The notes: generated by a model from the letters alone, not told the origin. A stretch of 64,000 nucleotides of DNA from Rariglobus hedericola (GCF_007559335.1 NZ_VMBG01000001.1:682001-746000), one strand, 5' to 3'. Counted from the stretch's first letter, positions 52,634-64,000 are shown. Translations and numbers: made by a program.

Positions 52634-54052
52634 TTACTTGAGTTTGACGCGCAACACGGCGGTTTCGCCGCCACGACTGGTGAGTAATACGAAGTCGGTG
52701 CGATTGGTGTCCGACTCGATCACGGCGAGCTTCGCTACAGCCTCCGCATAGGTTTTCACCTCGGAACCATCGACCTCGATGATCCAGTCATCAGGTCGTA
52801 GTCCCGCAGTCCCCGCCGGACCGCTGTTCTTCACGAACTGCGCGATCACACCTTTTTGTCCGTCGACTTTCACCCGACGCACCACGCCATCGCCATAAAC
52901 AAACTCACGAGCGGTAAACCCCAGTTTCTCAAAATAAGTGCGGTCGGCCTCACGGAACAGCTTGGGCTGATCGACGAGCGTCGCCTTGATCTCCACGCGC
53001 TCGGAGCCGCGCAGCACCGTGAGCGCAACGGTGTCGCCGGGCTTTCGCTTGCCGAGTTCACGATCAAAATAAGTAACCACCACGCGGTCCGGTTTGAACC
53101 GGGGCAACGCACTGCCATCAATCGCCAGAATGATGTCGCGATTCTTGAGTCCGGCCGCTTCCGCCGGACTGCCCTCGAGCACTTCGCTCACCACGCAACC
53201 TGACTGGTCGCCGAGCTTCAGAAACGATGCGACTTCCGGATCCATCGGCTGCAAGCCGTAAGCCCCGAGCCAGGCAATCGGCCGTCCGCTGAGCGTGGAG
53301 GGTGCGCGCGTGAGCCAGGATTTGATTGCGGAACCGAGCACGAAGACACTGCTCTCCTCCATGTTGAGCAACATCACGGGCAAGCCCCGGTCGTTCCGCG
53401 AAAATTGCACATAAGTCTGGCCGAATCCGCCCACGGCGACACCGGCAAATGCGCCAGCACGATCAAAAACCGGCAGACCCGGAGACGCGACTTCAGCCAA
53501 GGCAATCGCCGTGCGCTCGGGCATCGATTGCACATGTGAAATGCGGCTCGCCAGGAAATACGGCGCAAAATCCTCGTCCTTCCCGCGCAGGCCGATGCCC
53601 CAGAACTCGGCGCCGAGCGCAGGCTCGCCCGCGTCAACCGCCGCGGCGAACGCCGTAACCGGAACCAGTTGTGCACGTAATTTTTCCTCAACACGCACAA
53701 AGTGCCAGCCGCTCAGCGGATCCTGCCCCAAGTATTCGCCACTCGAATACTCGCTCGCGGGCCGGCCGGGCAGGTAAATACGGAAATCCTTCAGCTTCGA
53801 GGGCTGCACGAAGTTATTGATCGCCGTGGGCGGGAGCACGATCGTGCCGGCCGTGTCGGCCACCAGTGCGGAGACGATCGTCGGGCGGCGATCCAGTTCG
53901 CTCTCGGTGAAAAACTCCACCGCCACGACCGACTTCACGCGTTCTTTAAACAGAGCGGGAATATCATCGGCCGCACGCATGACGGACGCCGTGCAGGCCA
54001 CAAAAGCGACAATGGCAATTCGCAGGAAATTCAAAGGGATCGGTTTCATCAT
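52634..54052 (-). CDS. Inactive HtrA-like PDZ protein (degenerate catalytic triad)
   Basis: A 472-residue exported protein with a signal peptide (about 1-27) and a trypsin-like region followed by two PDZ domains (EVLEGSPAEAAGLKNRDIILAIDG and FVKNSGPAGTAGLRPDDWIIEVDG). Compared with the HtrA gene beside it, the His loop T-N-A-H is replaced by LPPTAIN and the nucleophile loop G-N-S-G-G-P by ASPGLPVFD. Proteolysis is therefore not expected. It is translated with the active HtrA (ATGA at 54049-54052), so it is probably a partner, adaptor or chaperone-type subunit in the periplasm. Confidence 0.8.
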   Translation of the reverse strand: MMKPIPLNFLRIAIVAFVACTASVMRAADDIPALFKERVKSVVAVEFFTESELDRRPTIVSALVADTAGTIVLPPTAINNFVQPSKLKDFRIYLPGRPASEYSSGEYLGQDPLSGWHFVRVEEKLRAQLVPVTAFAAAVDAGEPALGAEFWGIGLRGKDEDFAPYFLASRISHVQSMPERTAIALAEVASPGLPVFDRAGAFAGVAVGGFGQTYVQFSRNDRGLPVMLLNMEESSVFVLGSAIKSWLTRAPSTLSGRPIAWLGAYGLQPMDPEVASFLKLGDQSGCVVSEVLEGSPAEAAGLKNRDIILAIDGSALPRFKPDRVVVTYFDRELGKRKPGDTVALTVLRGSERVEIKATLVDQPKLFREADRTYFEKLGFTAREFVYGDGVVRRVKVDGQKGVIAQFVKNSGPAGTAGLRPDDWIIEVDGSEVKTYAEAVAKLAVIESDTNRTDFVLLTSRGGETAVLRVKLK

Positions 54053-55419
54053 GGCTTGAGGATATATAGGGATACGCGGCGGTCGCTCACGGCCTCGATG
54101 AGCGTCGGCGCGGGCTTGGCGACGAAGTCGTCGTGCTTCGCCTTGGCGACATCAAGCGATGCGATGCGTTCCTGATTGATCTTGGTGATAATGTCTCCGC
54201 GCTCCAGGCCGGCCACGGCCGCCGGAAAGCCGGGCTGCACGCCGATGACCAGCAAACCCGTGTCGTCATCGAGCTGGTTCTCACGGGCGTAAGCGCGCGA
54301 AACTTTGCGCACGGTGAGGCCCCACTTCTCGAAGGCCCACTCCTCGCCTTGGCGGCTTTCGAGTTTTTCCGTCACGAGAGCGGGCGTAGTCGTTTGTTCG
54401 CCACGTTTCACCACGAGCTTCACCGGGGAACCGACCGGCAGGCTGGCGATGATATTAAGTATGGGCGGCAGCTGCTCGGGGAAACGTCCGTCCACGGGAA
54501 CACCGTTGATCGAGAGCACGATATCGCCACCGCGCAGACCGGCCTTCGCAGCGGGCGAACCGGGATCGACACTGTTTATGAGCAGGCCGGTGTTTTGTTT
54601 GAGCGAATAAAACCCTTCGAGATCTAGCAGCGCTCCCGGAACAATACCGATGTAACTACGCGTGATCGCACCGTCGGCAGAGAGGCCGGCCACGACCCGC
54701 TTGGCGATATTTGCAGGAATGGCAAAGGCGAGATTGTCCGCTCCAAGATAACCGCGTGAGTTGATGCCCACCACGCGGCCTTTTTCATCGACGAGCGGCC
54801 CGCCGGAGTTGCCTGGATTAATGGCGGCATCGGTTTGCAGCCAAGTGTTGAACAGACCAGTTTCGTAGCCTTTGACGCCACGATTATCGGCAAAGAAGCG
54901 GCGGTTGTTGGAAATGATGCCACGCGTCACCGTGCGCGTGAGTCCGTGTGGTGTGCCGACGGCATACACCGTCTGGCCGGGGTAAAGTTTATCTGAATCC
55001 GTAAACTCCGCGTGCGTGAATTTGAGGCCGCGACGCTTCACTTCGGCGAGGTCGATACGCAGCAAGGCGAGGTCCGTCCAGTGATCCCAGCCGACCAGCG
55101 TGGCGTTGACGCGCTCCAAACTCGCCAGCGTGACCGACAATTCAACCGAACGCGGACTGGCCACATGGGCGTTGGTAAGGATGAGTCCGTCGGCGGAAAC
55201 GATCACCCCCGAACCGATGCTTCCCGTAAACCGGCGGGCGCCGGTATCGAAGGACTCCTCGCGCACATCAATGCGCACGACGGCGTCCAGCAAGTGGTCG
55301 AAACCACGCGAGACGGCTGCCTCAACCACGGACACGCACGCGATAAACGCGACGGTCAGCAGGGTTATTTTTCGAGTGATTGACGACGTAGGGGATTCCT
55401 TCACGGTGGCGGGTTTCAT
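54049..55419 (-). CDS. HtrA/DegP-like S1C serine protease with two PDZ domains
   Basis: A 456-residue envelope protease. A signal or anchor helix spans about 16-34. The catalytic triad is intact: H85 in LTNAHV, D116 in WTDLALL and S205 in NPGNSGGP. Two PDZ domains follow ([24 protein letters not shown] and [23 protein letters not shown]). It acts in periplasmic protein quality control. The ATG at 55419 leaves only 3 bp to the divergent leuS ATG, so its promoter must lie inside leuS coding sequence or its true start is further in. It is coupled to the inactive paralogue. Confidence 0.93.
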   Translation of the reverse strand: MKPATVKESPTSSITRKITLLTVAFIACVSVVEAAVSRGFDHLLDAVVRIDVREESFDTGARRFTGSIGSGVIVSADGLILTNAHVASPRSVELSVTLASLERVNATLVGWDHWTDLALLRIDLAEVKRRGLKFTHAEFTDSDKLYPGQTVYAVGTPHGLTRTVTRGIISNNRRFFADNRGVKGYETGLFNTWLQTDAAINPGNSGGPLVDEKGRVVGINSRGYLGADNLAFAIPANIAKRVVAGLSADGAITRSYIGIVPGALLDLEGFYSLKQNTGLLINSVDPGSPAAKAGLRGGDIVLSINGVPVDGRFPEQLPPILNIIASLPVGSPVKLVVKRGEQTTTPALVTEKLESRQGEEWAFEKWGLTVRKVSRAYARENQLDDDTGLLVIGVQPGFPAAVAGLERGDIITKINQERIASLDVAKAKHDDFVAKPAPTLIEAVSDRRVSLYILKP

Positions 55420-55422
55420 CCG

Positions 55423-58023
<2,601 letters not shown>

Positions 58024-58036
58024 ACGTCCTGAGGAC

Positions 58037-58070
58037 AACATCAACTAGGGTATAGACCCTAGTTGATGTT
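58037..58070. other. Perfect 15-bp inverted repeat with 4-nt loop after leuS
   Basis: Arms at 58037-58051 and 58056-58070 are fully complementary, with loop ATAG. It lies 13 bp after the leuS stop and 75 bp before the FecR-type gene. There is no T tract on either strand, so a simple intrinsic terminator is doubtful. It could be an operator for the export operon, an RNA-processing site, or part of a dispersed palindrome family. Confidence 0.7.
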
Positions 58071-58145
58071 CGGTATGCGCTTTGCTAAAACGACAATCGT
58101 CCGTTAAAGATCATATCGAATTTCCCTAGGATGATTTCAACCGCC

Positions 58146-59006
58146 ATGAGCACCATCAAGCGCCTTACCTGCAAGACCGGCCCGGTCTTTTTGACCGTGG
58201 CCTTTTTCGTTGTCCTGGCATCGTTTTCACAGGCCGCCGACTCGAAGCGAAAAAACCCGACGAGCAAGCTCTATGTTGCTGATGTCGAAGGTATTTCCTC
58301 CATCAACACGGGCGAAAAAATCGAGGATTTAACCAAGAAATCGGTTTACGCCGCCGAAGGCACCATTCTGGAAACCACGCCCGAGGCCAGCAACGCCATC
58401 GTGCTGTCCAATGGCACCGGCATCGCGTTCGATCCGGACACCCGTTTGGAAATGCGTCGCTTCCTTCAAGAGCCCTTTTCCCCCAACCGCACCGATCTGG
58501 AAGTGGAGCCTTCCGTTTCCCAAACCACCGCCTTCATTGGTCGTGGAACCGTTGGTATGTGCACCAGTAAGATGGTGGCCGGTAGCACGATGACCTACAA
58601 CACGCGCCACGCCAGCGTGGCGATTCGCGGACGCAAGGTTGTGATCGAAACCAGCGACGATTCCACCGTGGTCTCCTTGCTGGAAGGTGATGTGACCGTG
58701 CGCGGCGATCTTATGTCCGGCGGTCAATCCCTCAAGCCCGGCCAGCAAGCCGTCATTACGCGGACCTCCAATTCACAGCCTCCCTCGATTAAGATCCAGG
58801 ATATCCCGCCTGCTGACATGGGCCGCCTCAGCGCGAAGGTTACGCAAGCCTGTATGGCTCGTAAAACCGTCTATTTCGAAGTGTCGGAGCGCAAAAACAT
58901 AGACATTCCAGAAGATATATTGATTCCCGTGCCGGTATATCCCGGCGTGATCCCTCCCTCGACGACGGTGAGCCCCTACACGGTGCCACCCGCTCCCTCA
59001 GCTTAA
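58146..59006 (+). CDS. FecR-domain protein of the polysaccharide export operon
   Basis: A 286-residue exported protein. The ATG at 58146 (an in-frame ATG at 58131 is also possible) gives a signal peptide ending in SQAAD (about residue 32). The FecR core (about 55-210) includes TILETTPEASNAIVLSNGTGIAFDPDT, YNTRHASVAIRGRKVVIET and SLLEGDVTVRG. The C-terminus is Pro-rich. FecR domains here are probably periplasmic ligand or glycan-binding modules, not sigma-factor regulators; no sigma factor is adjacent. It heads a run with a beta-barrel, Wza and Wzc genes (gaps of 33, 8 and 5 bp). Confidence 0.82.
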   Translation: MSTIKRLTCKTGPVFLTVAFFVVLASFSQAADSKRKNPTSKLYVADVEGISSINTGEKIEDLTKKSVYAAEGTILETTPEASNAIVLSNGTGIAFDPDTRLEMRRFLQEPFSPNRTDLEVEPSVSQTTAFIGRGTVGMCTSKMVAGSTMTYNTRHASVAIRGRKVVIETSDDSTVVSLLEGDVTVRGDLMSGGQSLKPGQQAVITRTSNSQPPSIKIQDIPPADMGRLSAKVTQACMARKTVYFEVSERKNIDIPEDILIPVPVYPGVIPPSTTVSPYTVPPAPSA

Positions 59007-59039
59007 CAAGCGTCCATAGCGCTTCCTTTTAAACTGATC

Positions 59040-60176
59040 ATGTCCCCACGTATTTCTTGGCGATGGATGGCTGTCGCCATCGGGGGCGTCTCTTTGCAGC
59101 TTTCGTCGGCTCACGCGCTGATCAAATTCAATGAAGGCCGTGACCAGCTGTTCGTGATCGGCACGATGGCGATTGGCTACGATTCGAATATCTTCGCTAA
59201 CAGTTCGGCCGAATCAGACGTGGTCACCAATACCACGCTTGCGCTCGAATACGCCCGCCGGGCCGGACTCATCAGCGTCAACGGCAACATTGGCTGGAAT
59301 CTGGGCAGCTTTGCTTCGAATGGCTCGGAAGATTTCTCGAATCCCACCATGGGATTGGAACTCGTGAAAAACACCGGGCGCACCACGGGATCGTTTACCT
59401 TGGGTGCCTCCCGGCAAAGTCAGGCAGATGCGAATGTCGGCCTGCGCACCGATTCGTGGAACTACGATGCGGGCCTTAATTGGAAATATCCCGTCATCGA
59501 GCGTTACAGCCTCGCCGGATCCTTCGGCTACAGCTTGCTCGATTACATCGACAACTCGGCGAACCTGGTGGACTTGACCAGTTACACGGCCAGCACGGAC
59601 CTGTTTTACACCTACACCTCGCAGCGCGATCTTTTCGCAGGCTATCGTATCCGCTTCGGCGAGACTTCCACGCAAAACACGATCACCGATCATGCGTTCA
59701 CCGTGGGTGTTTCGGGTAAAATCCTCTCGAAACTCAACGGCACGGTGCGTGCCGGTTACCAAATCCGTCAGGAAAGCGCATCCGGCGATACGTTTGGCAG
59801 CTACACCGCCTCGGCCTCCACCACGTGGTCGGTTAATAAACGCCTCTCGCTCACGGGCACGTTGAGCAAGGACTTCAGCACCACGGCGACCGAATCGACC
59901 ATGGATACCACGCGGTTCAACCTCGATGCCCAATACGCCTTCAATCATCGCTGGTCGGTTTTCACTGGCGTGGGCGCCGGTTACAGCGAGTTTCTCAACG
60001 GTGTTGATGGTGGCCGCGAAGACTACTACATCACCTGGAGCGCAGGCGTGAACTACACGCTTAACGACCACTTCAAGGCTTCCCTCACCTACAGCTATTT
60101 TCAAAACTGGTCCAATCGCTCCCTCTCGACGTTTGACCGTAATTCGTTAACGCTCTTTTTGTCTTCACGCTGGTAA
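59040..60176 (+). CDS. Outer-membrane beta-barrel protein (putative porin type) of the export operon
   Basis: A 378-residue protein with a signal peptide (about 1-26, SSAHA) followed by alternating amphipathic beta-strands with Tyr/Trp girdle residues. It ends in SRW, a C-terminal aromatic typical of barrel insertion signals. YDSNIFAN and the strands TGSFTLGASRQSQADANVG and ASLTYSYFQNWSNRS resemble BBP2-type 'putative beta-barrel porins' often next to Wza/Wzc genes. It probably forms or assists an outer-membrane exit for the exopolysaccharide. Specific function unknown. Confidence 0.8.
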   Translation: MSPRISWRWMAVAIGGVSLQLSSAHALIKFNEGRDQLFVIGTMAIGYDSNIFANSSAESDVVTNTTLALEYARRAGLISVNGNIGWNLGSFASNGSEDFSNPTMGLELVKNTGRTTGSFTLGASRQSQADANVGLRTDSWNYDAGLNWKYPVIERYSLAGSFGYSLLDYIDNSANLVDLTSYTASTDLFYTYTSQRDLFAGYRIRFGETSTQNTITDHAFTVGVSGKILSKLNGTVRAGYQIRQESASGDTFGSYTASASTTWSVNKRLSLTGTLSKDFSTTATESTMDTTRFNLDAQYAFNHRWSVFTGVGAGYSEFLNGVDGGREDYYITWSAGVNYTLNDHFKASLTYSYFQNWSNRSLSTFDRNSLTLFLSSRW

Positions 60177-60184
60177 GCCTTCCC

Positions 60185-60808
60185 ATGTTCAAGCGCATCC
60201 TTTACCTCCTTTTTCTGAGTGCCAGCCTGATGGGATCGCTCGTTCACGCCCAATCCAAGGCTCCCGCCCCCGCCAGCCAGACTGCGCTGGCCTACAAGGT
60301 CACCCTCACGGATTTGTTGCGCATCGACATTTATCAGGAGGATGACCTCCGCACCATCTCGCGCGTCGACTCGAAGGGTAACATCAACTTGCCGCTGGTG
60401 AGCGAAGTGCACGTGGCCGGCCTGACGGTCAGCGAAGCCCAAAAAGCCGTCGAAAACGCCTACCGTGACGGCCGTTATCTCCGCAGTCCCCAGGTGACCA
60501 TCAACGTCGAAGCTTATGCCGCCCGCGAAGTCTCCATCCAGGGCCAGGTCCGTTCGCCCGGTCGCTATCCGCTGCCCATCGAGACGTCCATGACGGTCTT
60601 GGAATTGGTCACCCGCGCCGGCGGTTTCACCGACACCGCCAAAGGCACCGCGGTGAATGTCACCCGCGTATCCCCCGAGGGTAAAAAACAAGTTTTCACG
60701 ATCGATGTGGACAGTCTGCTCAAGGGCAAGGATCGCGCCAACATCGGCGACAACTCTCTCATGCTTGAACCCGGAGACATCGTCTTCGTTCCTGAGCGTC
60801 TTATTTAA
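60185..60808 (+). CDS. Polysaccharide export protein (Wza-like, single SLBB)
   Basis: A 207-residue protein. A signal peptide (1-22, ending VHAQ) lacks a lipobox Cys, so it is not lipid-anchored. The Poly_export domain (LLRIDIYQEDDLRTISRVDSKGNINLPLVSEVHVAGLT) is followed by one SLBB domain (EVSIQGQVRSPGRYPLP, TVLELVTRAGGF, LEPGDIVFVPERLI). It is shorter than E. coli Wza (379 aa) and lacks the outer-membrane helix region. The barrel protein encoded directly upstream may fill that role. It partners the Wzc-like kinase 5 bp downstream. Confidence 0.9.
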   Translation: MFKRILYLLFLSASLMGSLVHAQSKAPAPASQTALAYKVTLTDLLRIDIYQEDDLRTISRVDSKGNINLPLVSEVHVAGLTVSEAQKAVENAYRDGRYLRSPQVTINVEAYAAREVSIQGQVRSPGRYPLPIETSMTVLELVTRAGGFTDTAKGTAVNVTRVSPEGKKQVFTIDVDSLLKGKDRANIGDNSLMLEPGDIVFVPERLI

Positions 60809-60813
60809 GAAAC

Positions 60814-62970
60814 ATGTCCTCGGTTCAAAAGCCATCGTCAGCCACCAAGGTCTCCGGTCGAGACGAAGAGATCATCGAGCGCCGCACGCTCCGTGATTAT
60901 TACATCATCCTGCGCGAGCGCCTCTGGATCGCGCTGCCGCTGGCCTTGGTGATCTCCATCGGCATGGCTTACTACCAGTCGCGCGCCACGCCGCTTTATC
61001 GCAGCGCCGCCACGCTCCAGATCGAAAAACCCGAAAAGGTCGTCACGACCGTCGATGTCGTCGATACCGGCATCAATAGCGACATCGAGCTCAACACCTA
61101 CCTGCAGGTCATCGCCAGCGCCAAGATGCGCAACCGGGTGCAGGAATCTCTCACCCCGCAAGAGCGCCAGGTCCTTCAACGTCCCTACATCAAAGACCTT
61201 GCTCCCGGCGCGACTCCGCCCACCGGGGTAGACCTTGGCGTGATGTCGGTTCAATCCGTTCGCAGCACCTTTCTGATCAACATCGCGGTCTCGCATCGCG
61301 ATCCCGATGCCGCCGCGATTCTCGCCAATCGTTACATCGAACAGTTCATCGAAAGCCTGCTCGAGAACGTCAGCGGCGGCCACGACTACGCGGTCAAATA
61401 CCTCCGCGACCGTGCCACCCAGCTCCAGGAGGAAGCCCGCATCGCCGAGCAACGCCTGCAGGACTACATGCGGGCCCAAAACCTCGTATCGCTCGATAAC
61501 AGCACCAACATCGCCCAAGCCAATCTGAGCAGCGTCAACCAGGCGCTGCAGGGCGCCCGCCTTGATCGCCTCGCGATTGCCGAGCAAGAACGCCTGGTCG
61601 AGCGCTATCAGGCCGAGAAGCGCAACCTCCTCGAGATCACCGCTATCGCCGCCTATGGCTCCGTTCCCGATCTGAGCAAACAGCTCGAAACCTTGAACCG
61701 CGATCACTCGCTCCTCGCCGAGCGCTACTTGGAACGCCACCCCAAGGTTATCAACGTGGTCAACGCCATCCACGTCGCCCAAGAGCAGTTGGACACCGCC
61801 ATCCGCCTTTCCATCGCCGACCTGAAGACCAGCCTCGAGCGCGCCGTCGCCCGTGAAAAAACCCTTGAAAAAGAATACGCCGCTCAGGAAAAGGAACAGC
61901 TCCGCCTGCGCGATCTCTCCATCGAATATCGCAGCCTCGAGAACCAGGCCCAGGTCGCCAAGAGCAACTACTCGCAGATCCTCGACCGTCTCAGTCAGGC
62001 CACGACCAGTAAATACCTGGAAAAAATCCCCGTCCGCCCGCTCGACCCCGCCTTGCCCGCCGGCAAGCCCTACACGCCCGACCTCGGCCGCATCGCCCGC
62101 ACCGCCGTGGGCGTGGGCGTGCTGGTGTTCTTCGGCGTCGCCATCGGCCTCAGCTTCATCGACGACCGCATCAAGAGCGCCTGGGACATCGAGCACTTCA
62201 TCGGTGCCAACCTGCTGGGCATCATCCCCGACCTCTCCTCCCTCAAGGACTCGGAGAAATACAAACTCGTCCTCGATAATAAAAACACCTCGGGCGTGGA
62301 GCCGTTTCTGGGCGTTTACAGCTCGGTCAAGATTCACTCCAAGCTCGATTTCCCCAAGTCGATTTTGGTCACCAGCACCATTCCGGGTGAGGGCAAGACG
62401 CTCATTTCATCCAATCTCGCCGGCAGCTTTGCCCGTCACGGCAAGTCCGTGCTGCTGATCGACTGCGACCTTCGCCGCCCGATGATGCATCGCCACTTCG
62501 AACTCGCCAACGAAGCCGGCTTGATCACGTGGTATGAGAAGGGCGCCAGCCTCGATGGCGACCTCACGATCAACCCCAGTCTCGGCATCACGTCCATCGG
62601 TGAAAACCTTTCCCTGCTGAGTTCCGGCGGACGCTCCAAGAGCCCGACTCAACTCCTCGAAAGCCCCATTTTCGGACAACTGCTGGAGAAGCTTAAAAAA
62701 CACTACGATCTCATCGTGGTGGACTCCCCGCCTTTGGGCGCCGTCACCGACTCGCTGCTCATTGCCGAGCGCGTCGACGAAGTCATCTACGTCTGCCGCT
62801 TCAATCGCGCCTTCCGCAAACACATCCGCCTCTACATTAAAGCGCTTCGTTCCGGCAAAAACGAAATCCTCGGCGTCGTGCTCAACGGCCTTTCCCCGCG
62901 CCGCATCGAATACTACTCCAACTACCGCTACTACCGGAGCTATAAAAAATACTACGGCACCCAGGACTGA
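60814..62970 (+). CDS. Wzc-like polysaccharide copolymerase and BY-kinase
   Basis: A 718-residue inner-membrane protein. A Wzz domain with two membrane helices (about 38-58 and 427-448) flanks a long periplasmic coiled coil (about 190-400) with the GNVR-type late segment. The cytoplasmic BY-kinase has Walker A TIPGEGKT (about 524-531), Walker A' LLIDCDLRRP and Walker B LIVVDSPP. The extreme C-terminus is a Tyr cluster (several Y in the last 22 residues) that is autophosphorylated. It controls chain length and export through the Wza-like protein. A terminator follows at 62995. Confidence 0.95.
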   Translation: MSSVQKPSSATKVSGRDEEIIERRTLRDYYIILRERLWIALPLALVISIGMAYYQSRATPLYRSAATLQIEKPEKVVTTVDVVDTGINSDIELNTYLQVIASAKMRNRVQESLTPQERQVLQRPYIKDLAPGATPPTGVDLGVMSVQSVRSTFLINIAVSHRDPDAAAILANRYIEQFIESLLENVSGGHDYAVKYLRDRATQLQEEARIAEQRLQDYMRAQNLVSLDNSTNIAQANLSSVNQALQGARLDRLAIAEQERLVERYQAEKRNLLEITAIAAYGSVPDLSKQLETLNRDHSLLAERYLERHPKVINVVNAIHVAQEQLDTAIRLSIADLKTSLERAVAREKTLEKEYAAQEKEQLRLRDLSIEYRSLENQAQVAKSNYSQILDRLSQATTSKYLEKIPVRPLDPALPAGKPYTPDLGRIARTAVGVGVLVFFGVAIGLSFIDDRIKSAWDIEHFIGANLLGIIPDLSSLKDSEKYKLVLDNKNTSGVEPFLGVYSSVKIHSKLDFPKSILVTSTIPGEGKTLISSNLAGSFARHGKSVLLIDCDLRRPMMHRHFELANEAGLITWYEKGASLDGDLTINPSLGITSIGENLSLLSSGGRSKSPTQLLESPIFGQLLEKLKKHYDLIVVDSPPLGAVTDSLLIAERVDEVIYVCRFNRAFRKHIRLYIKALRSGKNEILGVVLNGLSPRRIEYYSNYRYYRSYKKYYGTQD

Positions 62971-62994
62971 TCCGGTCCTTTTGCCTTGGTCCCC

Positions 62995-63031
62995 AGCCGC
63001 GTGGCGCGAAGCGCCTCTACGCGGCTTTTTT
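62995..63031 (+). terminator. Intrinsic terminator after the wzc-like gene
   Basis: A compound stem: the outer arms AGCCGCGT and ACGCGGCT enclose an inner GGCGC/GCGCC hairpin. It is followed by six T (63026-63031). It ends the FecR/barrel/Wza/Wzc operon 25 bp after the last stop. Confidence 0.88.
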
Positions 63032-63045
63032 GTTTCCGTCTCCGG

Positions 63046-63080
63046 CTACTCGCTACTCACTACCCGCTACTCGCTACTTC
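63046..63080 (+). repeat. Heptanucleotide-periodic repeat, copy C
   Basis: Five 7-bp CTACTCG-type units in perfect phase, the same unit variants as copies A and B but in a different order. It ends 3 bp before the lpxI ATG at 63084. Confidence 0.85.
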
Positions 63081-63083
63081 GTC

Positions 63084-63932
63084 ATGCCCGCCTTGTCCGC
63101 CTTCCTGCCCGCCGATTTTAATCCGCAACGCCCCGTCGCGCTCATTGCCGGCCAAGGCATTTATCCCGTTCTCATCGCACAGGCCATTCGTCGCGCCGGC
63201 GTGCCCATCCGCCTCATTGCCTTCGACGAAGAAACGCGCCCGGACTTAATTGATTCGTTCCCCGCCGCCGATCGGCGCGTCATCCAGGTCGGCCAGCTCG
63301 GCAAGATGCTCGACACGCTCAAGGACTACGATGCGGGCTACGCGCTCATGGCCGGACAAATCACTCCGCGCCGTCTCTTCAAAGGCCTCCACCCCGACTT
63401 CAAAGCGGCCCGCATTCTCTTCTCCCTGAAACGTCGCAATGCGGAAACCATCTTCGGCGCTATCGCGCAGGAAATCACCGCGCTGGGCGTCCACCTGCTT
63501 GATGCCCGCAGTTTCCTCGACGATCAACTCGCCCACTCCGGTTGCATGACCGGAAAAAAATTCCCCATCGACCCCGACTACGTGGCCCACGGCGTGCAGA
63601 TCGCCCGCGAGTCCGCCCGTCTCGATATCGGCCAGGGCTGCGTTGTCCGCAAAGGCACCGTCCTTGCAGTCGAAGCCTTCGAGGGCACCGATGCGATGAT
63701 CCGCCGCGCCGGCGAATTCAAGACCGACGAATCCCTCTTCGTTAAAACCGTCAAAGCCCGTCAGGATTACCGCTTCGACGTGCCGTGCTTCGGCCTCAAG
63801 ACACTCGAAACCATGCGCGAAGCCGGCCTCAAAGCCGCCGCCCTCGAAACCGATCGCGTCATCCTCCTGGATAAACCCGCCGTCCTCGCCCAGGCCAAAT
63901 CCTGGGGCATTCAACTGCTGGGTTTCGAATAA
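63084..63932 (+). CDS. lpxI: UDP-2,3-diacylglucosamine pyrophosphatase LpxI
   Basis: A 282-residue cytoplasmic or peripheral enzyme that cleaves UDP-2,3-diacylglucosamine to lipid X and UMP in the lipid A pathway, replacing LpxH. The LpxI N-terminal domain (ALIAGQGIYPVLIAQAIRRAG, GQLGKMLDTLK, MAGQITPRRLF) is followed by the C-terminal domain (ARESARLDIGQGCVVRKGTVLAVEAFEGTDAMIRRAG, VKTVKARQDYRFDVPCFGLKTLETM). The length is normal. The ATG at 63084 follows repeat copy C. A short start of another gene lies 50 bp downstream. Confidence 0.95.
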   Translation: MPALSAFLPADFNPQRPVALIAGQGIYPVLIAQAIRRAGVPIRLIAFDEETRPDLIDSFPAADRRVIQVGQLGKMLDTLKDYDAGYALMAGQITPRRLFKGLHPDFKAARILFSLKRRNAETIFGAIAQEITALGVHLLDARSFLDDQLAHSGCMTGKKFPIDPDYVAHGVQIARESARLDIGQGCVVRKGTVLAVEAFEGTDAMIRRAGEFKTDESLFVKTVKARQDYRFDVPCFGLKTLETMREAGLKAAALETDRVILLDKPAVLAQAKSWGIQLLGFE

Positions 63933-63982
63933 GCCCGTCGCCCGCGCTTGCGCACCGGCGTTTCCAGAACCACTTTCCGCCC

Positions 63983-64000
63983 ATGAAAAACGATGTCGTC
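63983..64000 (+). CDS. Possible start of a further gene (cut by window edge)
   Basis: An ATG at 63983 opens a frame of six codons (MKNDVV) to the window edge, 50 bp after lpxI on the same strand. Only position supports it; no function can be assigned. Confidence 0.35.

Noticed and set aside
60838-62337. A 499-residue minus-strand frame opposite the Wzc-like gene
   Set aside because: Shadow of a clear copolymerase/kinase gene; no motif found.

Overview
The window reads as a chromosome segment of a GC-rich, diderm (LPS-bearing) bacterium, most likely Verrucomicrobiota of the Opitutaceae type. This is an inference. It rests on LpxI-type lipid A synthesis, an ExbB-ExbD-ExbD-TonB operon with TPR and coiled-coil partners, an SHD1-like plus thioredoxin fusion, OpgG/OpgH, and tightly packed ATGA-coupled gene strings. 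There is no phage, insertion sequence or CRISPR array.

Region 1 (1-15406) starts with the 5' part of serS. It then holds a surface-glycan locus: four coupled plus-strand genes (SGNH-like protein, GT8-like, GT25, GT10) meet minus-strand operons tail to tail. The minus strand carries a second GT10-like gene, a DUF268-like methyltransferase, an AT-rich sulfotransferase, an AlgX/J-like plus MBOAT acylation pair, a GT11 fucosyltransferase, a UDP-sugar dehydrogenase, a GT4, an ELM1-like protein and an LpxL-type acyltransferase. Together they suggest a fucosylated, acylated and perhaps sulfated LPS or surface polysaccharide.

Region 2 (15581-29974) holds a fused peptide-type ABC ATPase, an HSL-family hydrolase lacking its nucleophile, typA, and an SbmA/BacA-YddA type ABC protein. 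Next comes a seven-gene ExbB/ExbD/ExbD/TonB/TPR/coiled-coil/coiled-coil operon, tRNA-Pro(CGG), a lipoprotein and two small membrane proteins. Region 3 (30051-46752) begins with a SrfA-like giant membrane protein and its lipoprotein partner. It continues with a PhnA-type protein, a histidine kinase with an ethylene-receptor-like sensor and its Rcp1-like regulator, an HTH-like MBL protein, pyrE, cysI, a thioredoxin-like protein, ahcY-metK, and a signalling set (REC-kinase, REC, Hpt) around a GspE/PilB ATPase.

Region 4 (46811-58023) holds opgH, a small membrane gene and opgG, then a family-4-like uracil-DNA glycosylase, ribE, a dead HtrA paralogue and an active HtrA. The active htrA is divergent from leuS with only 3 bp between the start codons. 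Region 5 (58146-63932) is a FecR / beta-barrel / Wza / Wzc export operon followed by lpxI.

The most notable signals are the canonical ethylene-binding residues in the kinase at 33931-35145, the expanded Exb/Ton operon, heptanucleotide-periodic repeats placed just upstream of start codons, and a run of enzymes with altered catalytic or cluster-binding residues (hydrolase, GT11, MBL protein, UDG, HtrA paralogue).
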